From Sinohyriopsis cumingii (Eukaryota; Mollusca; Bivalvia; Unionida; Unionidae): 64,000 nt of DNA. The position numbers and the translations under genes were made by a program. Location of the stretch: assembly GCA_028554795.2 (NCBI GenBank), contig CM068841.1:29133721-29197720 (forward strand). Reading direction: 5' to 3'. Of this stretch, positions 46,651 through 59,110 are shown piece after piece (positions within the stretch are counted from its first letter, which is position 1; every line of letters starts with the position of its first letter). A model generated the notes under the pieces. That model ran no database searches. It saw nothing but the letters and a program-made list of their open reading frames with translations, and was not told where the DNA came from.

Positions 46651-46687
46651 CCTCGGAGACTTTTCGTCTGTCTCACACATCGCCAAC

Positions 46688-46783
46688 ATGACGTGCCTTC
46701 AATCTCATCTTCTAGTCAAATTGATTCGTGCCTTGTTTGGAATCAGTCGCGAAAAAATCCACAAATACGTGCTAGTGTCTTAG
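46688..46783 (+). CDS. 31-aa viral micro-ORF, copy 2
   Basis: Identical protein to 33534-33629. The only DNA changes are silent or lie outside the frame. Confidence 0.4.
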   Translation: MTCLQSHLLVKLIRALFGISREKIHKYVLVS

Positions 46784-46808
46784 AAGCCAGTCTCAAATAA
46801 GTCTAGCG

Positions 46809-47520
46809 ATGGTTTACGGTGACATCACGTCAATTACTGCAAAGTATCATTCCGATTCCTCATCAAACCAAACGCTTTTTTGATAGAAACAAAGTAGCTT
46901 TGATCCAACTGGCCAATCCCCGCATCGACACTCAAGCCAAAAAACAAATCATTTTGAAAACTGGAGGAAGCGGTACTCTAGGAGGCGTCATCATTCGCTC
47001 CCTCTTAAGATGGGATCCTAATGCTCCCAAAGTTCTCCCCAAGAAAAAGTCAAACGAAGCCCCAAGAAGAAAAAGAGCAACAGGTCAAGACCAGGTCAAA
47101 ATCTCAGAAAAAGAAAATGCCATAGAAAAGAAACAGAGAGGTCCCCAGAAAAAGGAAAGCCCTAGTCGCAAGACAGGCATTTCAGCCAGGACGCAACCTG
47201 ACATTCGCAAACCACGACCTGCAGCGACGGTGACTGCGTCTCTGGTAGCCTCAGGTCCATCCACTTCTCCGTTGATGACACCATGAAAGCCCGTGTCTCC
47301 AAGAACTTCTCCTTCAGTGGTGACACCCTCCTCCTCTTTAACTGCCGTGGCAGCTACTCACAATGTAGCTGCTCCAAGAGAGAGCGGGCATGGTACAGAG
47401 TTTACTGGATTTGTCCAAGCAAGAACTGACTCGATTTAATTCGTTACGATCCCTTGCAAAACGCGTGATGTCTGTTATCAAGTTGTTACGACGTAAAGAC
47501 AATCATTGACGACGCGTTCC
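46809..47520 (+). pseudogene. Basic virion-core-like protein, copy 2
   Basis: Counterpart of 33655-34370. The main frame (to TGA 47284-47286, 155 codons from 46819) is longer than in copy 1 and carries GGSGTLGGVI, a Lys/Arg-rich middle and a Ser/Pro end. No in-frame ATG lies at its start; the nearest ATG (46809) is in another frame, a shift shared with copy 1. Confidence 0.5.
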
Positions 47521-47547
47521 AATATAAAAAAAGGTCTGAGACAAAGC

Positions 47548-47942
47548 ATGAGTATCAGTGTTTTCTTGCTCCTGAAGATCCAAAGATGTCACCCCCCCAG
47601 AAAGCATCCCTCTTCTAAACCCAAAGGAAAGAAAAGGAAAGGACTGCCTCCTCGTTTAGTCAAATTGGGGGATATGTTTGTCCTGTCCAACGCTTCTCCG
47701 TCCATGCGAAAAAAAAGTCATTCAATCAGCCTCCAAAGATGTCGTCGATACCGTGTGAGAAAGTTGTTTGAACGTCTTGAAAGGTAAGATCCCTTTGTCG
47801 AAACACCAGAAACAATGCTTAGGCAAATGGTTCAAAAGAAAATCTCCATTCGTCAAAAGAAGAAGATGTTGGTCCAACGTGGAGGAATTTTGCCACACTT
47901 GTTAGGACCTTTGCTGAAAGGAGTCTTTGGAAACATGTTGTG
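47548..47942 (+). pseudogene. Second basic viral protein, copy 2
   Basis: Counterpart of 34395-34788, with TATAAAAA at 47523. Extra C and A residues in homopolymers near 47590 and 47712 shift the frame relative to copy 1. Confidence 0.45.
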
Positions 47943-48012
47943 AAAACTCGTGGGAGCAAGATAAAAAGACCCTCTGGAGTCCCAAGATCTCAGACGTAAC
48001 CCTTGACATCGA

Positions 48013-48404
48013 ATGGAAGGACTAAAACTAGCTTTAGTGCCTTACAAACGATGGATAGAATACCATCGTTGGCCAAAAAAAAAAAAAAACGAACCTCGCA
48101 TTTGCCTGCGAATCCCAGTTTGAACCAGATGTCCCAGATACAACACGATTTGTAGTCGTTGATGGATCGCCACGATTTGTTTGAAACAGAAAAATCGCAA
48201 AAGTACGGTCAACTCTTACAACGACTGGAACTCTTTCACCAGAAAGCTTTAGACGAAACAGCTCTACCCACTCTGAAAGATTGTAAGACCTTGATGAAAA
48301 GTCCATCCCCCACACCACCATTAATGTCGGTTTTCACCAGACATCACAAAACTATTGGAACGTTTGATAATATATTTATTACTCCATATGCTGTATCAGT
48401 GTAA
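48013..48404 (+). pseudogene. Last viral gene of the unit, copy 2
   Basis: Counterpart of 34858-35253. A shortened A run near 48076-48091 shifts the frame and the TAG is shared. The 81-codon part 48159-48404 is unchanged. AATAAA at 48414 follows. Confidence 0.45.
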
Positions 48405-49053
48405 AGCATAATCAATAAAAGAAGGAACGACCTGCATTGCTAATGTATATTAGTCCAAATTCCGTTCTTTCTATCATCAGAAACATTGTAATCAATTTTT
48501 GTTTTATATGAGATATATGTAAACTACTGCATACTAGCGCCCTTCAACATACATGTGCGTTCCATGGGGGAATCATTGCAGTTGGGCAGCCGGTGAAATT
48601 GTAGAAGAATTGAACCGGTGATTGCAATTATCGCGACGAGAGAGAGAGAGAGAGAGATTAGATTTTCAGACTTTTTTCTTTTACAAAACCTTGTGAGGAC
48701 GACTAAGCAATATGCCCTTAAAGTAGACTGGTGTAGTTAAATTAATGTGTTTTTACGTGCGTTTGTCCTGTTTAAAGTTTCAGGCAATTACAGTAGTTAT
48801 TAGTTATTCTGTTTTGGGTTTAATTTTTGTGTGGTTATTGTTTTTTGTGTGGTTATTGTTTTTGATGTGGTTATTGTTTTTGGTGTGGTTATTGTTTTTT
48901 TGTGTACATTGTTTTGAACAGCTTTAGTCTAGTTGAATGTGCTAAAATCCCGATCTTAAAAATCAGGCAAAATGTCAATTTCATTTTGTTCACATTTATA
49001 TATTTTTCTTTCCTTCTGTCCAATACCATTGTCATATACCGACATTAACTAAG
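48405..49053. other. Tail of duplicated unit, copy 2
   Basis: GA microsatellite at 48637-48657 and four TGTGGTTATTGTTTTT-type repeats at 48830-48900, one or two more than in copy 1. No gene seen. Confidence 0.6.
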
Positions 49054-49895
49054 CTGTGGTATGGAGTGGGGAGCATTTTAATGGCTTATTTTCAGCTTCT
49101 CACTTACATCTGATCATCTTATTTTCTAACATACTTATTGTAGTGACACAAATTCGAGTAATCTCGGTTTTTTGTTAGCGTCAAGGGTTTAATTCTGCAT
49201 CCACAATTTTAATTAGTAGGATGAAAAACAAAAAGATAAATTGGATATTCTTTTTAATTGGCAACACAAAATACTTACTAAGATACTTGAATATCACACC
49301 CCTTTATTGATGATTCTCAGATTGAATTCATTAATACCATAGTTTTAAACAAGTGCAGTTTATTCATCCAATTAAAACTGATATGTCGTTTAGGTCAACA
49401 TTACCACATGCTAATCAGTATCTTCTTTTCGTTTAATTCTATTACCACCATACCTGTTAGTTTCATTAAATTATATTACCATCGTGCCTACCGGTTTCGT
49501 TAAATGTCTTTAAATTCTCTTGCCACCGTGTCTACCAGTTCGTTAAATGATATTGCCGCCGTGCCTACCAGTTTAAATCTTCAATTTGTATAGCAAAACA
49601 AATATTCTGGAATATCAGACCTGTTTCCAGTTGCAAAATATATTATGATATTGTTCAAAAGACATGAATGATTTTACATTTGCATGGAGTAACAGATTTG
49701 GCGAAGTATAGAAAAAAGTATCTCCGTCAGATACGTATAAAGTTGTAAGTAGTTTTATTGAATTCAAACTGTGAAAGGCCCCTACCCTCCCAAAACAAAA
49801 AATTTAAATCCCCAAACCAAACTAGAAAAGAAAACCATCAATAATAAAATATCCAGGAAGCATGTCCAATTATTATAATACAGACATGTAACAGA
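49054..49895. other. No gene seen right of copy 2
   Basis: AT-rich. Contains repeated ACCGTGCCTACCAGTT-like phrases at 49440-49570. No integrin second exon recognised. Confidence 0.5.
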
Positions 49896-49900
49896 AAATG

Positions 49901-50117
<217 letters not shown>

Positions 50118-50456
50118 ATTGGAATATAAAAAGCAAAGCCAGTTTTTAAGCTCTGTACATTTTCTGTGAACCAACTACGGATTTATGTTTTGATATTATC
50201 AAAACCCCATATTCAACAACGCCTAAGGAAATGCATATACCGTTTTATCCCTTAGGAAGCAAGCGTGCATCGTGTCGTGGTCCGATTGTCATATCTGCCA
50301 CACATTCAATATCTGATCATTCATAATTGTGTTGGAGTGGTACAATATTAGAAATGGAAAGATGCACATGCCACAAATATCTCTTCAGGGATTCAGAAAG
50401 TTTTGTTAAGATTAGCAATGAACTTATCAGTAAAGGAATGTAATGATACCATACTT

Positions 50457-50706
50457 ATATTGTTGTTGTTGTTGTGGGGTTTCACGCTATTTTTCAGCAC
50501 ACGATAGGCTATACATGGCGGCCAGTATTAACGGTGGAGGAAGAACCCGGGTAAACCCTGGAAAGAACCACCGACCCACGAGAAGCTACCGGCAGGCTTT
50601 CTCACATACCCACACTGGCTGAATCCGAGACTCGCAGAAAAGAGGTGAGATGGCAATGATCCGTAACGGAGAGCGCTTTAGACCACTCGGCCACTCTGGG
50701 CCCCCA
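50457..50706 (-). repeat. tRNA-derived SINE, copy 4, reversed
   Basis: Starts with the complement of the CAA tail and GGGGTTTCACGC, and ends with the complement of an A box (GAGTGGTCTAAAGCGCTCTC). It is the best preserved copy of the family at 2719, 10051 and 24257. Confidence 0.9.
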
Positions 50707-52170
50707 TACTTATATGGAGAGGGATTACCGCACTAATTCTTTGCATGTATTTTCTAATCTTCCTTGATTATCCATTGTAGATGGCTGCTTGAAAGTGCTA
50801 CTTTCAGAATTCTATCAATGTATATTGTATTCTTCATTGGTGCCGATTGTACGTGGCAGTTGCAAGTGCTACATTCATAATTCTATTCATAAATTTTCTA
50901 CTGTTAATTGATGCAAGCTGTAAATGACTGCTTGAAAATGCCTAGATCTACTTTCCTTCTGCGTCCTTGTATCTTGCAATTTGCCAACTACTAAATTGAT
51001 TATGTAGCTTTTCGTATGGCATATTCTATGTCAGTTATTACAAGTTTTAACATTTCATTATAAACTTGCTTTATCAAACTACATCTCTTGGAGGTAATTT
51101 TAAAGTAAGCACACTTTTTAAAAAAAAAAATGCTGATGCTTATTGGTACACTTTCGTTTTGTCAAATCTTCATTTTCGGAGGTGCGTTGTTTTGCACTAA
51201 ATCAAAGCGCTTCAACTTCGGAGGTCATCGCCATCATCATCATTAAAATTATAGACCTTTTGCCCATACGGGCATGTACGTCTGCTTAATGTCCATAAGC
51301 GGACTATTTAATTGATCCCGGGGGCAGGAATTAAGCTCCATCCCTCAGAAATTCCTGTGCATGAAAGGCACTATTTAATTGAGTCGTCAGGTCTTGGGTC
51401 AATATGACTGGTTTATCCAGGGTATACATTTTTTGACTCCCTTGCCAAAATGTTAATGAACTGCCGTTTGACGGATTTTTGGAGATATATATGTGCAGTT
51501 TTTTAAAATAAATATAGTACCGCACCAGTGACCGCTTAGTGATAGTCTATAGGGCTATTTAAACTTTATTTGTTGAGTTTGATCCGGGTGGGGTGGTTCA
51601 TGGTTTGGGTTCACTCTTTTGTGTATGGTTATTTAAACTTTCCTACGCTTAATGATGCGCCGCTGTATGTGGTCGGGCATGATGTTCCTTGAGGCTTGCA
51701 CCACTTTATAGGTATTAATTTTAGGGTTATAGTAAGTTTTCCTATCTTGATAAACTTTGCCGCCTTGTGCAGCGGGGCCTGATGGTCTTATGCTTTTGAG
51801 ACCACCTTATATATTCTAGTTTTTGGGGTCTTATCTAGGTGTTCTAATTGTTCTAGTGCCTTGAAGGGAGGCTGTGCCGTAGTGCAGTTGCGTTTATTCT
51901 ACTAAAATTAATGTACGGTCATCTTGCGGTAGGAAAAGATGTTAGTGTCCTTAATTTCATTTTGAAGGATTGGGGTGCCCTAGAAAAATAGTTTTTTTTT
52001 TAAATTTAAAAAAAAATACAAGAAAAGAATTTTTTTGAAAAATGTAGCTTACGGGTTATTCCAGTTTATTTGTTTCTATATGTGTGGGTTTAGGGTTGGG
52101 CTAATCCATCTTTATGTTTGATTTATTTTCGAGTTTTTCAATGAAGCTATTAGTATGTTGTTATTTTATT
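50707..52170. other. No gene seen
   Basis: AT-rich. The stretch from 51550 to 52160 has TTATTTAAACTTTCCTACG-like and CACTTTATAGGTATTAATTTTAGGG phrases that may be the 3' end of the LINE fragment to the right. Not proven. Confidence 0.4.
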
Positions 52171-52665
52171 TTCAGGCTAAGTCTATTTGATTAAGACAGA
52201 TATCTTTGCCGAATACTCGGTGTGCTAAGACATGTCGAAGACATCTGATCTTATGTATTCCCTAATTTTAAGCTTATTAGCCTGTCTAATAGTTATGATA
52301 ATTGTTCTTATTTTGTTTTATTTTAGTGATGTTATTTTATTTTCAGGCTAAATCTATTTCGATCAGACATATATCTTTGCCGAATACTCGGGTCGCTAAG
52401 ACTTGTCAAAGACATCTGTTCTTATTTATTCCCTAATTTTAAATTTGTTAGCCTGTCTACTAGTTTTAGTAGACTTGGACTTATTTTATTTTGATTATTA
52501 CCCTAGCTTGTGGATATAGTTATTTATGTGATGTAATTTTCAGGCTAAATCTATTTTGATAAGACAGACATCTTTGCCGAATACTCGGAGCGTTAAGACA
52601 TGTCAAAGAGATCTGGTCTTATTGTTCCTTACATTTAGTTTGTTAGCCTGTCCCCTAGTTGTAAT
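52171..52665. repeat. Tandem repeat, three units of about 170-200 bp
   Basis: Units start TTCAGGCTAAGTCTATTT (52171), TTCAGGCTAAATCTATTT (52342) and TTCAGGCTAAATCTATTT (52539). Each continues with ATCTTTGCCGAATACTCGG, then GACATGTCAAAGACATCTG-like sequence and TTAGCCTGTC. Probably the 3' UTR of the neighbouring LINE or a young satellite. Confidence 0.85.
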
Positions 52666-52689
52666 TAATTGAATGGTATTTATTTATTG

Positions 52690-53700
52690 TTTAGCGGGTC
52701 ATACACTTTTGTTTAAATCCTCCCTTTTTTCCCCAATGTCGGTGAGGAAGTTTATAATAATTTTGTAAGTAATGTCTTTATTTAGGCTTTGTTCTTTGAG
52801 GAAATCTGGATAGGATGGCGGTGACCCTACTTTATGTTGTTTAGTCCTAAACCTAGTTCTTTGGGTTCCAAACTTATGGCAGGTATTAAAAACATGTTCT
52901 AAATCTTCTTAGAGTGGACAGTGTGGGCATTTGTCATTTGAGTTATGTTGATTGTGAAATATTTCGCAAAGCTGCTGGCTCATTTAGTTTTGCCTATGAG
53001 TATCCTATTGATAAGTTTTGATCCTGACTTCTAACGAGTTGTAGTGGGTTGGTATATCTTGCGGCCTTATTTAGTAAGGAGTATAGCTTGCGGCCCTTTT
53101 TGCTGATACCCTATTGTTGTTGCCACTTATTGTCGATTTTAATTTGCATGATGCTATACAATTCTTGGACGCTGCAGTATAAGGCTTTGGAGTCATATTC
53201 ATGGAGATATTGTTTAGCTACTTGGTCTGTTTTATCGTTATCTGCTAGTCCGATATACAAGGGCACCCTCTTGAACTCTATTAGATGTTTGTTATTTAAC
53301 AGCTGTTTAAGTGGTTGGCTTCCTTCGGGAAGTTGCTGCTTGTGATAGAGGGGTTTGATTTAATCGAGTTGATGACACTAAGATAGTCTCTAATGATAAC
53401 TGCTTGTCTAGTGTTTGTTAGTTGGATCCATTTTAGAGCTTCAATAATGGCCCAGAATTCGGCTGTGTAAATGGGGTAGGTGTCGGGTAATCTAGCTCCG
53501 AATTCTGTGTTGGTGTTAGGGATTACTGCTGCCGCAGCAGTTTTGTACCGTTTTGAAATTTTTGAGCCATCGGTGTATATTTTGGTGTACCCTATGTATT
53601 TTTCGTCTAGCTCTGCTAATATGTTTTGTCCTTATACCTGGTCTTGTTTGTTGCCATAAGTAAGGGCTATTGTGTTACAATTAGGGTTACCTCCCGTCCA
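52690..53700 (-). mobile_element. Non-LTR retrotransposon (LINE) fragment with RNase H domain
   Basis: Reverse-strand frame near 53600-53400 reads IYTDGSKISKRYKT, then FGARLPDTYPIYTAEFWAII and EALKWI, then VIIRDYLSV. These are the D, E and D blocks of the RNase H that follows the reverse transcriptase in Jockey/I/R1-like LINEs. The third Asp sits in RDYLS where SDS is usual. Further left, frames break up. The reverse transcriptase itself was not found. Confidence 0.7.
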
Positions 53701-54027
53701 TGGTACAGGAATGCATATAATTGAGAATCTGATCTCTATCACATGTGATCATAATAACTTGCTGTCTCAGCAGTTCATTTATATGTTCCTGCGTCAACAA
53801 AAGGTCTTTGCTGACGTTTTCATCAGTAATTATATTAACACTAAACTGTTCTGCACGGACTGGGTCTGTGTCATTATTGTTCTGATGGCGTTTTCATGTA
53901 CGTCTTTGGAGTGTATGAAAACCGTCACATGTTGGTACATTATATAATACCTCTTGATTAAATAATTAATTGTAAAAAAAATTCTACAATGTTAAAAATC
54001 GATAGGATTTTAGGTATATATTAATAT

Positions 54028-54372
54028 TTAAATTTTCATTTCTAAAGTCAATCGAGTGTCCGCTCTGGTAAGTAAGTTTAAAATGTATTCTTGACAATAA
54101 TTATTATGACATCGTAGATAAACCGGATTGATCGGGTCTTGTACAATCAAATATCTAGTAGTTACTTCCGGCGTAAATGTACATAAAATATATCCTTGTT
54201 GAACTTGTCCAGATTTTTCAAGATATATTTGATAGCTGCCATCAATTACGTCACATACATGATTGACTGCAATAGTTGAAGTTATATTTACAATTCCCGG
54301 TGAAATATGACGCCCGCCTCCGTATGGATCATTGTTATAATTGAGAATACTTTGAGGCGGATTTTTCTCCAT
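54028..54372 (-). CDS. Unassigned Polinton B ORF, 114 aa
   Basis: Open from ATG 54370-54372: MEKNPPQSILNYN, then NDPYGGGRHISPGIVNI and a beta-rich part with IYLEKSGQVQQGYILCTF. It resembles no family I can name. Its place among capsid genes suggests a virion protein. Confidence 0.4.
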   Translation of the reverse strand: MEKNPPQSILNYNNDPYGGGRHISPGIVNITSTIAVNHVCDVIDGSYQIYLEKSGQVQQGYILCTFTPEVTTRYLIVQDPINPVYLRCHNNYCQEYILNLLTRADTRLTLEMKI

Positions 54373-56144
54373 GACTCAACATTTTTAGGAACGTTTTCAT
54401 TGATAAGATCGCTTAATGATTTTTTTTTTCGTCGGTTTTAAATCCTGGTAGAACACATTCTGGTGATTGTTCTTCTGTGATCGTGTAGTGTCTCATAAAT
54501 AAATGTTTAAATGCTTTACGCATGGATATGAAGGAATTTGATACGTTACATGATCACCAAACTTATAACAATCTGTTTATTGATAAACCCGAGGTCTGAT
54601 TCAACCTGGATTAGATGTTGTTTTGAATCAATGATCTGTTGCTTTATATCATCGCTGTAATGTTGTGTGGCACTGGAAAATACATTTCGTAATTTATTAC
54701 TTGCTTTCTTATATTCAGGCTTATGACGCCGGAAAATGATTTGACTTTTTTTCGCTGACGAAGCGTTTATATTCCTCGTCTACATCTTGTACATCGTCAA
54801 TAACCTAGGATCTCTTGTGCATTCAAACTTAGTAATATAATAAGATATATCTGCTATGTGTCAAGGATGAGTTTTTCGATATTCTGGAGGTTGTTTTTTT
54901 TTAATCGTTAGTGGATAAATCATCTCATTGAGATTCTGGCAGTCCTTTATACTCGGATGTTATTTCTGCCCATCCTAAAACAGATCTGATTGACGATTGA
55001 TAAATATCTACAACGTAATCTGGAGAATATATTTCAATTGCAGAAGATAAAGTTGGTTCGTAAACTGTCATAGCCATTTTGGATTCTCTTCCGATTATTG
55101 ATTTTATTCTGCGCTGGAATTCATCATTGGTCTGTTCGATTTGATACTACCTGTTGATATTCCAACAACATTCCAGTCTGGTGTTTCATCATCGTTATTT
55201 TTATTTGCAAATACAAGATAATTATTCGCCTGGAATCCACCGAATGATTTTGATCTGATATTTGGTCAACTGTAGTATACTCGTAATTGTGATAGTGCGA
55301 TTTCTTTTACTGGAATTGCAGTTGGAAAATTAACATTAAATTCTGGATTAGTTAAACTCACTTATATCATCGTAGTTTTTGACGGAGTTGTATTAACGAC
55401 AATCTGCTGAAGTAGCTCGTTCGGAGTTGACATTCTTATTTAAATCAAGAGTTTCTAAATCAGGCGTGGGTTCTATCAAAGTCATTACTTGTAGATTTTA
55501 ATCATCTCCGTGAACTCCAAATCTGATATGTTTCCATCACTAAGACTTGTTGATAATAACGAGGACAATTTGGAGTATGCTAACGTCGCTGTATGTAATT
55601 GTGTTATATAATCATGCAATTTTGAATTTGTACACGTCCATATTATTTTGCGATGATATTAAGAATACCAGTAATTGTTGTTGCAGCTGAGACACAAATT
55701 ATTTCAGCTGCTGGTGATGGCATTGTTATTTTTGACAACAATACGCTGGTTCCAGCAATAACAGCAGACGCTGAATAAACAATTATGTCAACGATAACTA
55801 CACGTCTGCGATATTTTTTTATACTTTTACTGTATACTCATCAACGATATATTTTATGTTTGTTTGCCATTCACGTGCTTGATTGTATCTAAAACGTTGA
55901 ACGTTGATTGGAAGGTTCATTATATTCATTTAGTAATCAATTGAGGTGTTTCAGCCATTATTTCCAGACACCACCAGTAAGACGCTGCGGTTAATATTTT
56001 ATGAAATGATTCCAGCATAAACGTTTATTCGTCTCCTTTATTTAACACAACAGACACGGTTCTAGAAAAAATTATCGGGATACGTGGTAAATATACTAAA
56101 TTTTGCACCTCTGAACACGGGCATCCTATACATACCAGTGGCTT
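54373..56144 (-). pseudogene. Decayed Polinton B genes, unassigned
   Basis: Short reverse-strand protein-like blocks, for example PEFNVNFPTAIPVKEIALSQ near 55300 and a hydrophobic stretch at 55640-55800 (SASAVIAGTSVLLSK, AATTITGILNII). Stops and shifts separate them. The last could be a membrane-associated viral protein. Confidence 0.35.
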
Positions 56145-56435
56145 CTATGGTATGTTTTTAGTGTTATTTTGCTGTGACCATATTGAGAATCCTGATGACA
56201 CTGTGTATACTATGTTCGTAATATGTTTGTGGGGAATTTTAATCAGATTAAATTTTTTAACGAGGTCAGGAATTTCACTTATAACATGTCGATTTTTTTC
56301 TAATAGTTTCAATATCTGATATAGCAGATTTGTGTTAATTTCAGATAGTTTTACGTAACCAAGCAACGGATTTCCAAAGAATTCCTCTGAGATTTCATTA
56401 GTTTTTCTAAAATTTCTACGAAGATTTGTAAACAT
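56145..56435 (-). CDS. Unassigned Polinton B ORF, 96 aa
   Basis: Open frame with a helical, Leu/Lys-rich middle (LLYQILKLLEKNRHVISEIP). It is probably a piece of a longer protein, as protein-like sequence continues to about 56520 behind a stop. Confidence 0.35.
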   Translation of the reverse strand: MFTNLRRNFRKTNEISEEFFGNPLLGYVKLSEINTNLLYQILKLLEKNRHVISEIPDLVKKFNLIKIPHKHITNIVYTVSSGFSIWSQQNNTKNIP

Positions 56436-57289
56436 ATTTACATAAACGTCATACTCAGCTCGTAGAGTGGTTAATTTAGTATCTACTGAATTTTAGTCAT
56501 TGTTTACATATACTTTTTCTTTCGGCGACTTCATCAGATCTCTTAAAACAACTATTTTATTTCCATTCATGCTGTGTTCACCTGTCATTGTATCGCCGGT
56601 AGATCGTAAACGATTAGGAACACTTCTTGAAATTTCATTTCTAATACTTGCGATTTATATATTTTAGTCTCTGATTCTACCGCCGTCAGTAAATACTGGA
56701 ATGTTATCCGTGGTAGCGCCGAGAACTCTACGAACTATGTCATTCCATTTAATATTACTCGTCTTTAAACACCGTACTTATCCTGAAAAACAACAACTTC
56801 ATCTCGGTCGACTCCAGGGAGTCCATAATATCAGCGAGTTCATCTTTAGTCGCGTAATTTAACAAATCAATATCATCTTCTTGTTTTTGTCTTGGATAGA
56901 AGATCTTCCGTAAATATTGACCATTATACTTTAGGATCTGTTTAAAACGATTAACGGCTGCTTGTATAATCGTTCAAGACTTTAAGAGGTGGTATTGTTG
57001 ATGAAGATATTGCATTTAATACATTAATTACTTCACGACCACATATTGGCGGATCGGTTATTGTTTGTGTTGGTAATGTTGAATACCAAATTGGAGTTTT
57101 TATTGTGTTTACTTAATTTATAGATTATTTTGGTGTAGCTAACCCATACGAATCGAAGTAAACAATTCCACGTCGATCATTTGCGTATGCCACCTAATGA
57201 GTTCCTGGATCAGAACTATTATAGAGATTAATAATGCCTATTTCAACATTGTTTGGTTAAAAAGGTAACTGACCACGCATACAAAATCT

Positions 57290-57553
57290 CTAGAATGTTT
57301 GGTATTTAATTTTTTTAGCAGCTTCGAGTAAATCAATATTTAACATTGGAAGTATCAACGAAGTGTTCCTGGAAGTCTCAGACCTTTTCCATATCGATAA
57401 GGGGTTACTGGTAGCCTTAGGCCTTTCCCCCTTTTTTAAATCCCTGTCCTGTTCCTTTTTTAATGCCATTCCATCGGCGGATGCAACAACATCAACTGCA
57501 GCTGCTTTTGCTACAGATGGAGCTGCAGCGGCTATTAACGCTGGTATAGTCAC
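57290..57553 (-). CDS. Unassigned Polinton B ORF with Ala-rich start, 87 aa
   Basis: Starts MTIPALIAAAAPSVAKAAA, an amphipathic Ala-rich segment recalling the membrane-active N-termini of minor capsid proteins (adenovirus pVI type). A charged part and NIDLLEAAKKIK follow. The similarity is compositional only. Confidence 0.35.
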   Translation of the reverse strand: MTIPALIAAAAPSVAKAAAVDVVASADGMALKKEQDRDLKKGERPKATSNPLSIWKRSETSRNTSLILPMLNIDLLEAAKKIKYQTF

Positions 57554-57759
57554 AAGAAGTGGAAATATACCGTTTTAATTGATTCTTTAATGGAACTTGA
57601 GAAAGATGAAGTTGAACTCCAGTTTTTTATTCTAAAGCTTCATTAAAATGTTTAATTTGAGTCTTGGTTAATGATAATTTATTTGGACCGCCACTAGAAA
57701 TTTGATCTTTTTTTAACGTGATTTGTTGTTCCGCATTTACTTGCAAGTTTTTATTGTAA

Positions 57760-59110
57760 TTTTTTCATCTGACCGGAAGTCAGTGACATTAACGTGACTA
57801 TATGACATTCTAAATATCATGAGCGATTTAATTAACATGGTTTCTACTGAAGCGTCAATAACTCTCATTTGTCCACCAACATCTTCAAGTAACATTTTTT
57901 TGGTTGTCGATGAGGATAACAGCGATTGCTCTATAGCCACCAGCGGGCAGTCGAGTTACACGAGCTCGGAAGAGTATATCAACGATAGATTGCCTGAATA
58001 AATCTAAATGTTCCAACGAAAAGTAATAGATCGGTGATAATGTTGTGAAATCCCGCTGAGATATTTGTAAACCAGTTTCAACATTTTGATTACGCCCCAT
58101 AAATGTTATCACCAGATGATAAACACATGCAAATGATTTTGATCAAAATTTAACAAACATCTTCAGATGGTTCTTGATGTCCGTTTATCTTCAAAGCAAC
58201 TTCAGAAACTCCATGTCTGTCAAATACCATTGGATTTCGTTCCTGTGAATCTATTCTTGGATTTTCCTGAAATACGATGAATATATGTCGTGGTGCAGAA
58301 ACTCCTTGCTGTGATGAATTTGCCATGTAAATGAACCAGCCTCGTTACTTTGAACGCTATCTGTAGTCATTGTCAACCATGATAAAACGATGATTTACCA
58401 CCTGAATTCATAAAAGCAAGTAGTTTTTCTTCTTCAGGATCCACAGTGACAGTTTTGTTAATATTACTTTACCAGTATCAACTGCGTTAGGTTGCCAGAT
58501 TGCATAATTGTCATGGCTTTTCTCACAAGCACCACAGCGTGTTTAGCTGCAAATATAACTTTTCTGACATTTCTTCAATATCCAAAGATATGTGATAGTG
58601 GAATCACATATGAAAAATATTCTTCTCCATTTAATATTTGTCTGCGTGCTGCGAATCCTAAATTGAAATTGTCATTCATCGATGCAGCTGTGCCCCAATT
58701 GCATTTAGTCTCGCGCTGCTACCCTCTGTGTTATCAGTGGTATCATTTGCAAACATCATTGACGGACCAGCTGGCCTCGAGTAATCATCGCTGTATCTTG
58801 CCAGACCCAATGTCGTCGTAGCAATATCAACATTTTCGAGACACGATTCAAATTATTTCCGTCAATCATGTATATAGCACTGTTAAATAATGCCACGACA
58901 CCATTATTAACAAATTCAGGTCGATCTAAAAGTCCGCACTCTGTATCATCTGCTTTCAAAGGTCTACCTTCTACTTCGATAAACGCTTCAGGAGGTAAAA
59001 ATATATACTTGTACTTGAACTGATTATCGTGTATGGATTCATCTTTAAGAATTGGTGCGTCAACATCGAACGCTCATCGGATACACGTTTGAACATTTTA
59101 TTATAATTAT
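57760..59110 (-). pseudogene. Polinton major capsid protein (double jelly-roll), broken
   Basis: The N-terminal block at 58756-58959 has RPEFVNNGVVALFNSAIYMI, the FxNNGxxxLFxxIxY signature of Polinton/PLV capsid proteins. Later blocks are NTEGSSARLNAIGAQL near 58700, RNPMVFDRHGVSEVALKING near 58200, the start of the second jelly roll, and RLPAGGYRAIAVILIDN near 57920 at the C-terminus. These lie in different frames, so the gene is dead. Length and order fit a capsid protein of about 450 residues. Confidence 0.7.

Larger units (their letters stand above)
38196..49053 (+). repeat. 11-kb duplicated unit, copy 2
   Basis: Second copy of 24794-35879. It lacks the 101-bp internal tandem and the microsatellite insertion of copy 1. 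It keeps an intact integrin exon 1, Gly in the ATPase Walker A and an uninterrupted BIR gene, so it is the better preserved copy. It carries its own breaks in the polymerase and small ORFs. Confidence 0.93.

Noticed and set aside
53672-53947. 91-codon + strand ORF
   Set aside because: Opposite strand of the LINE/Polinton boundary region, with no protein-like pattern.
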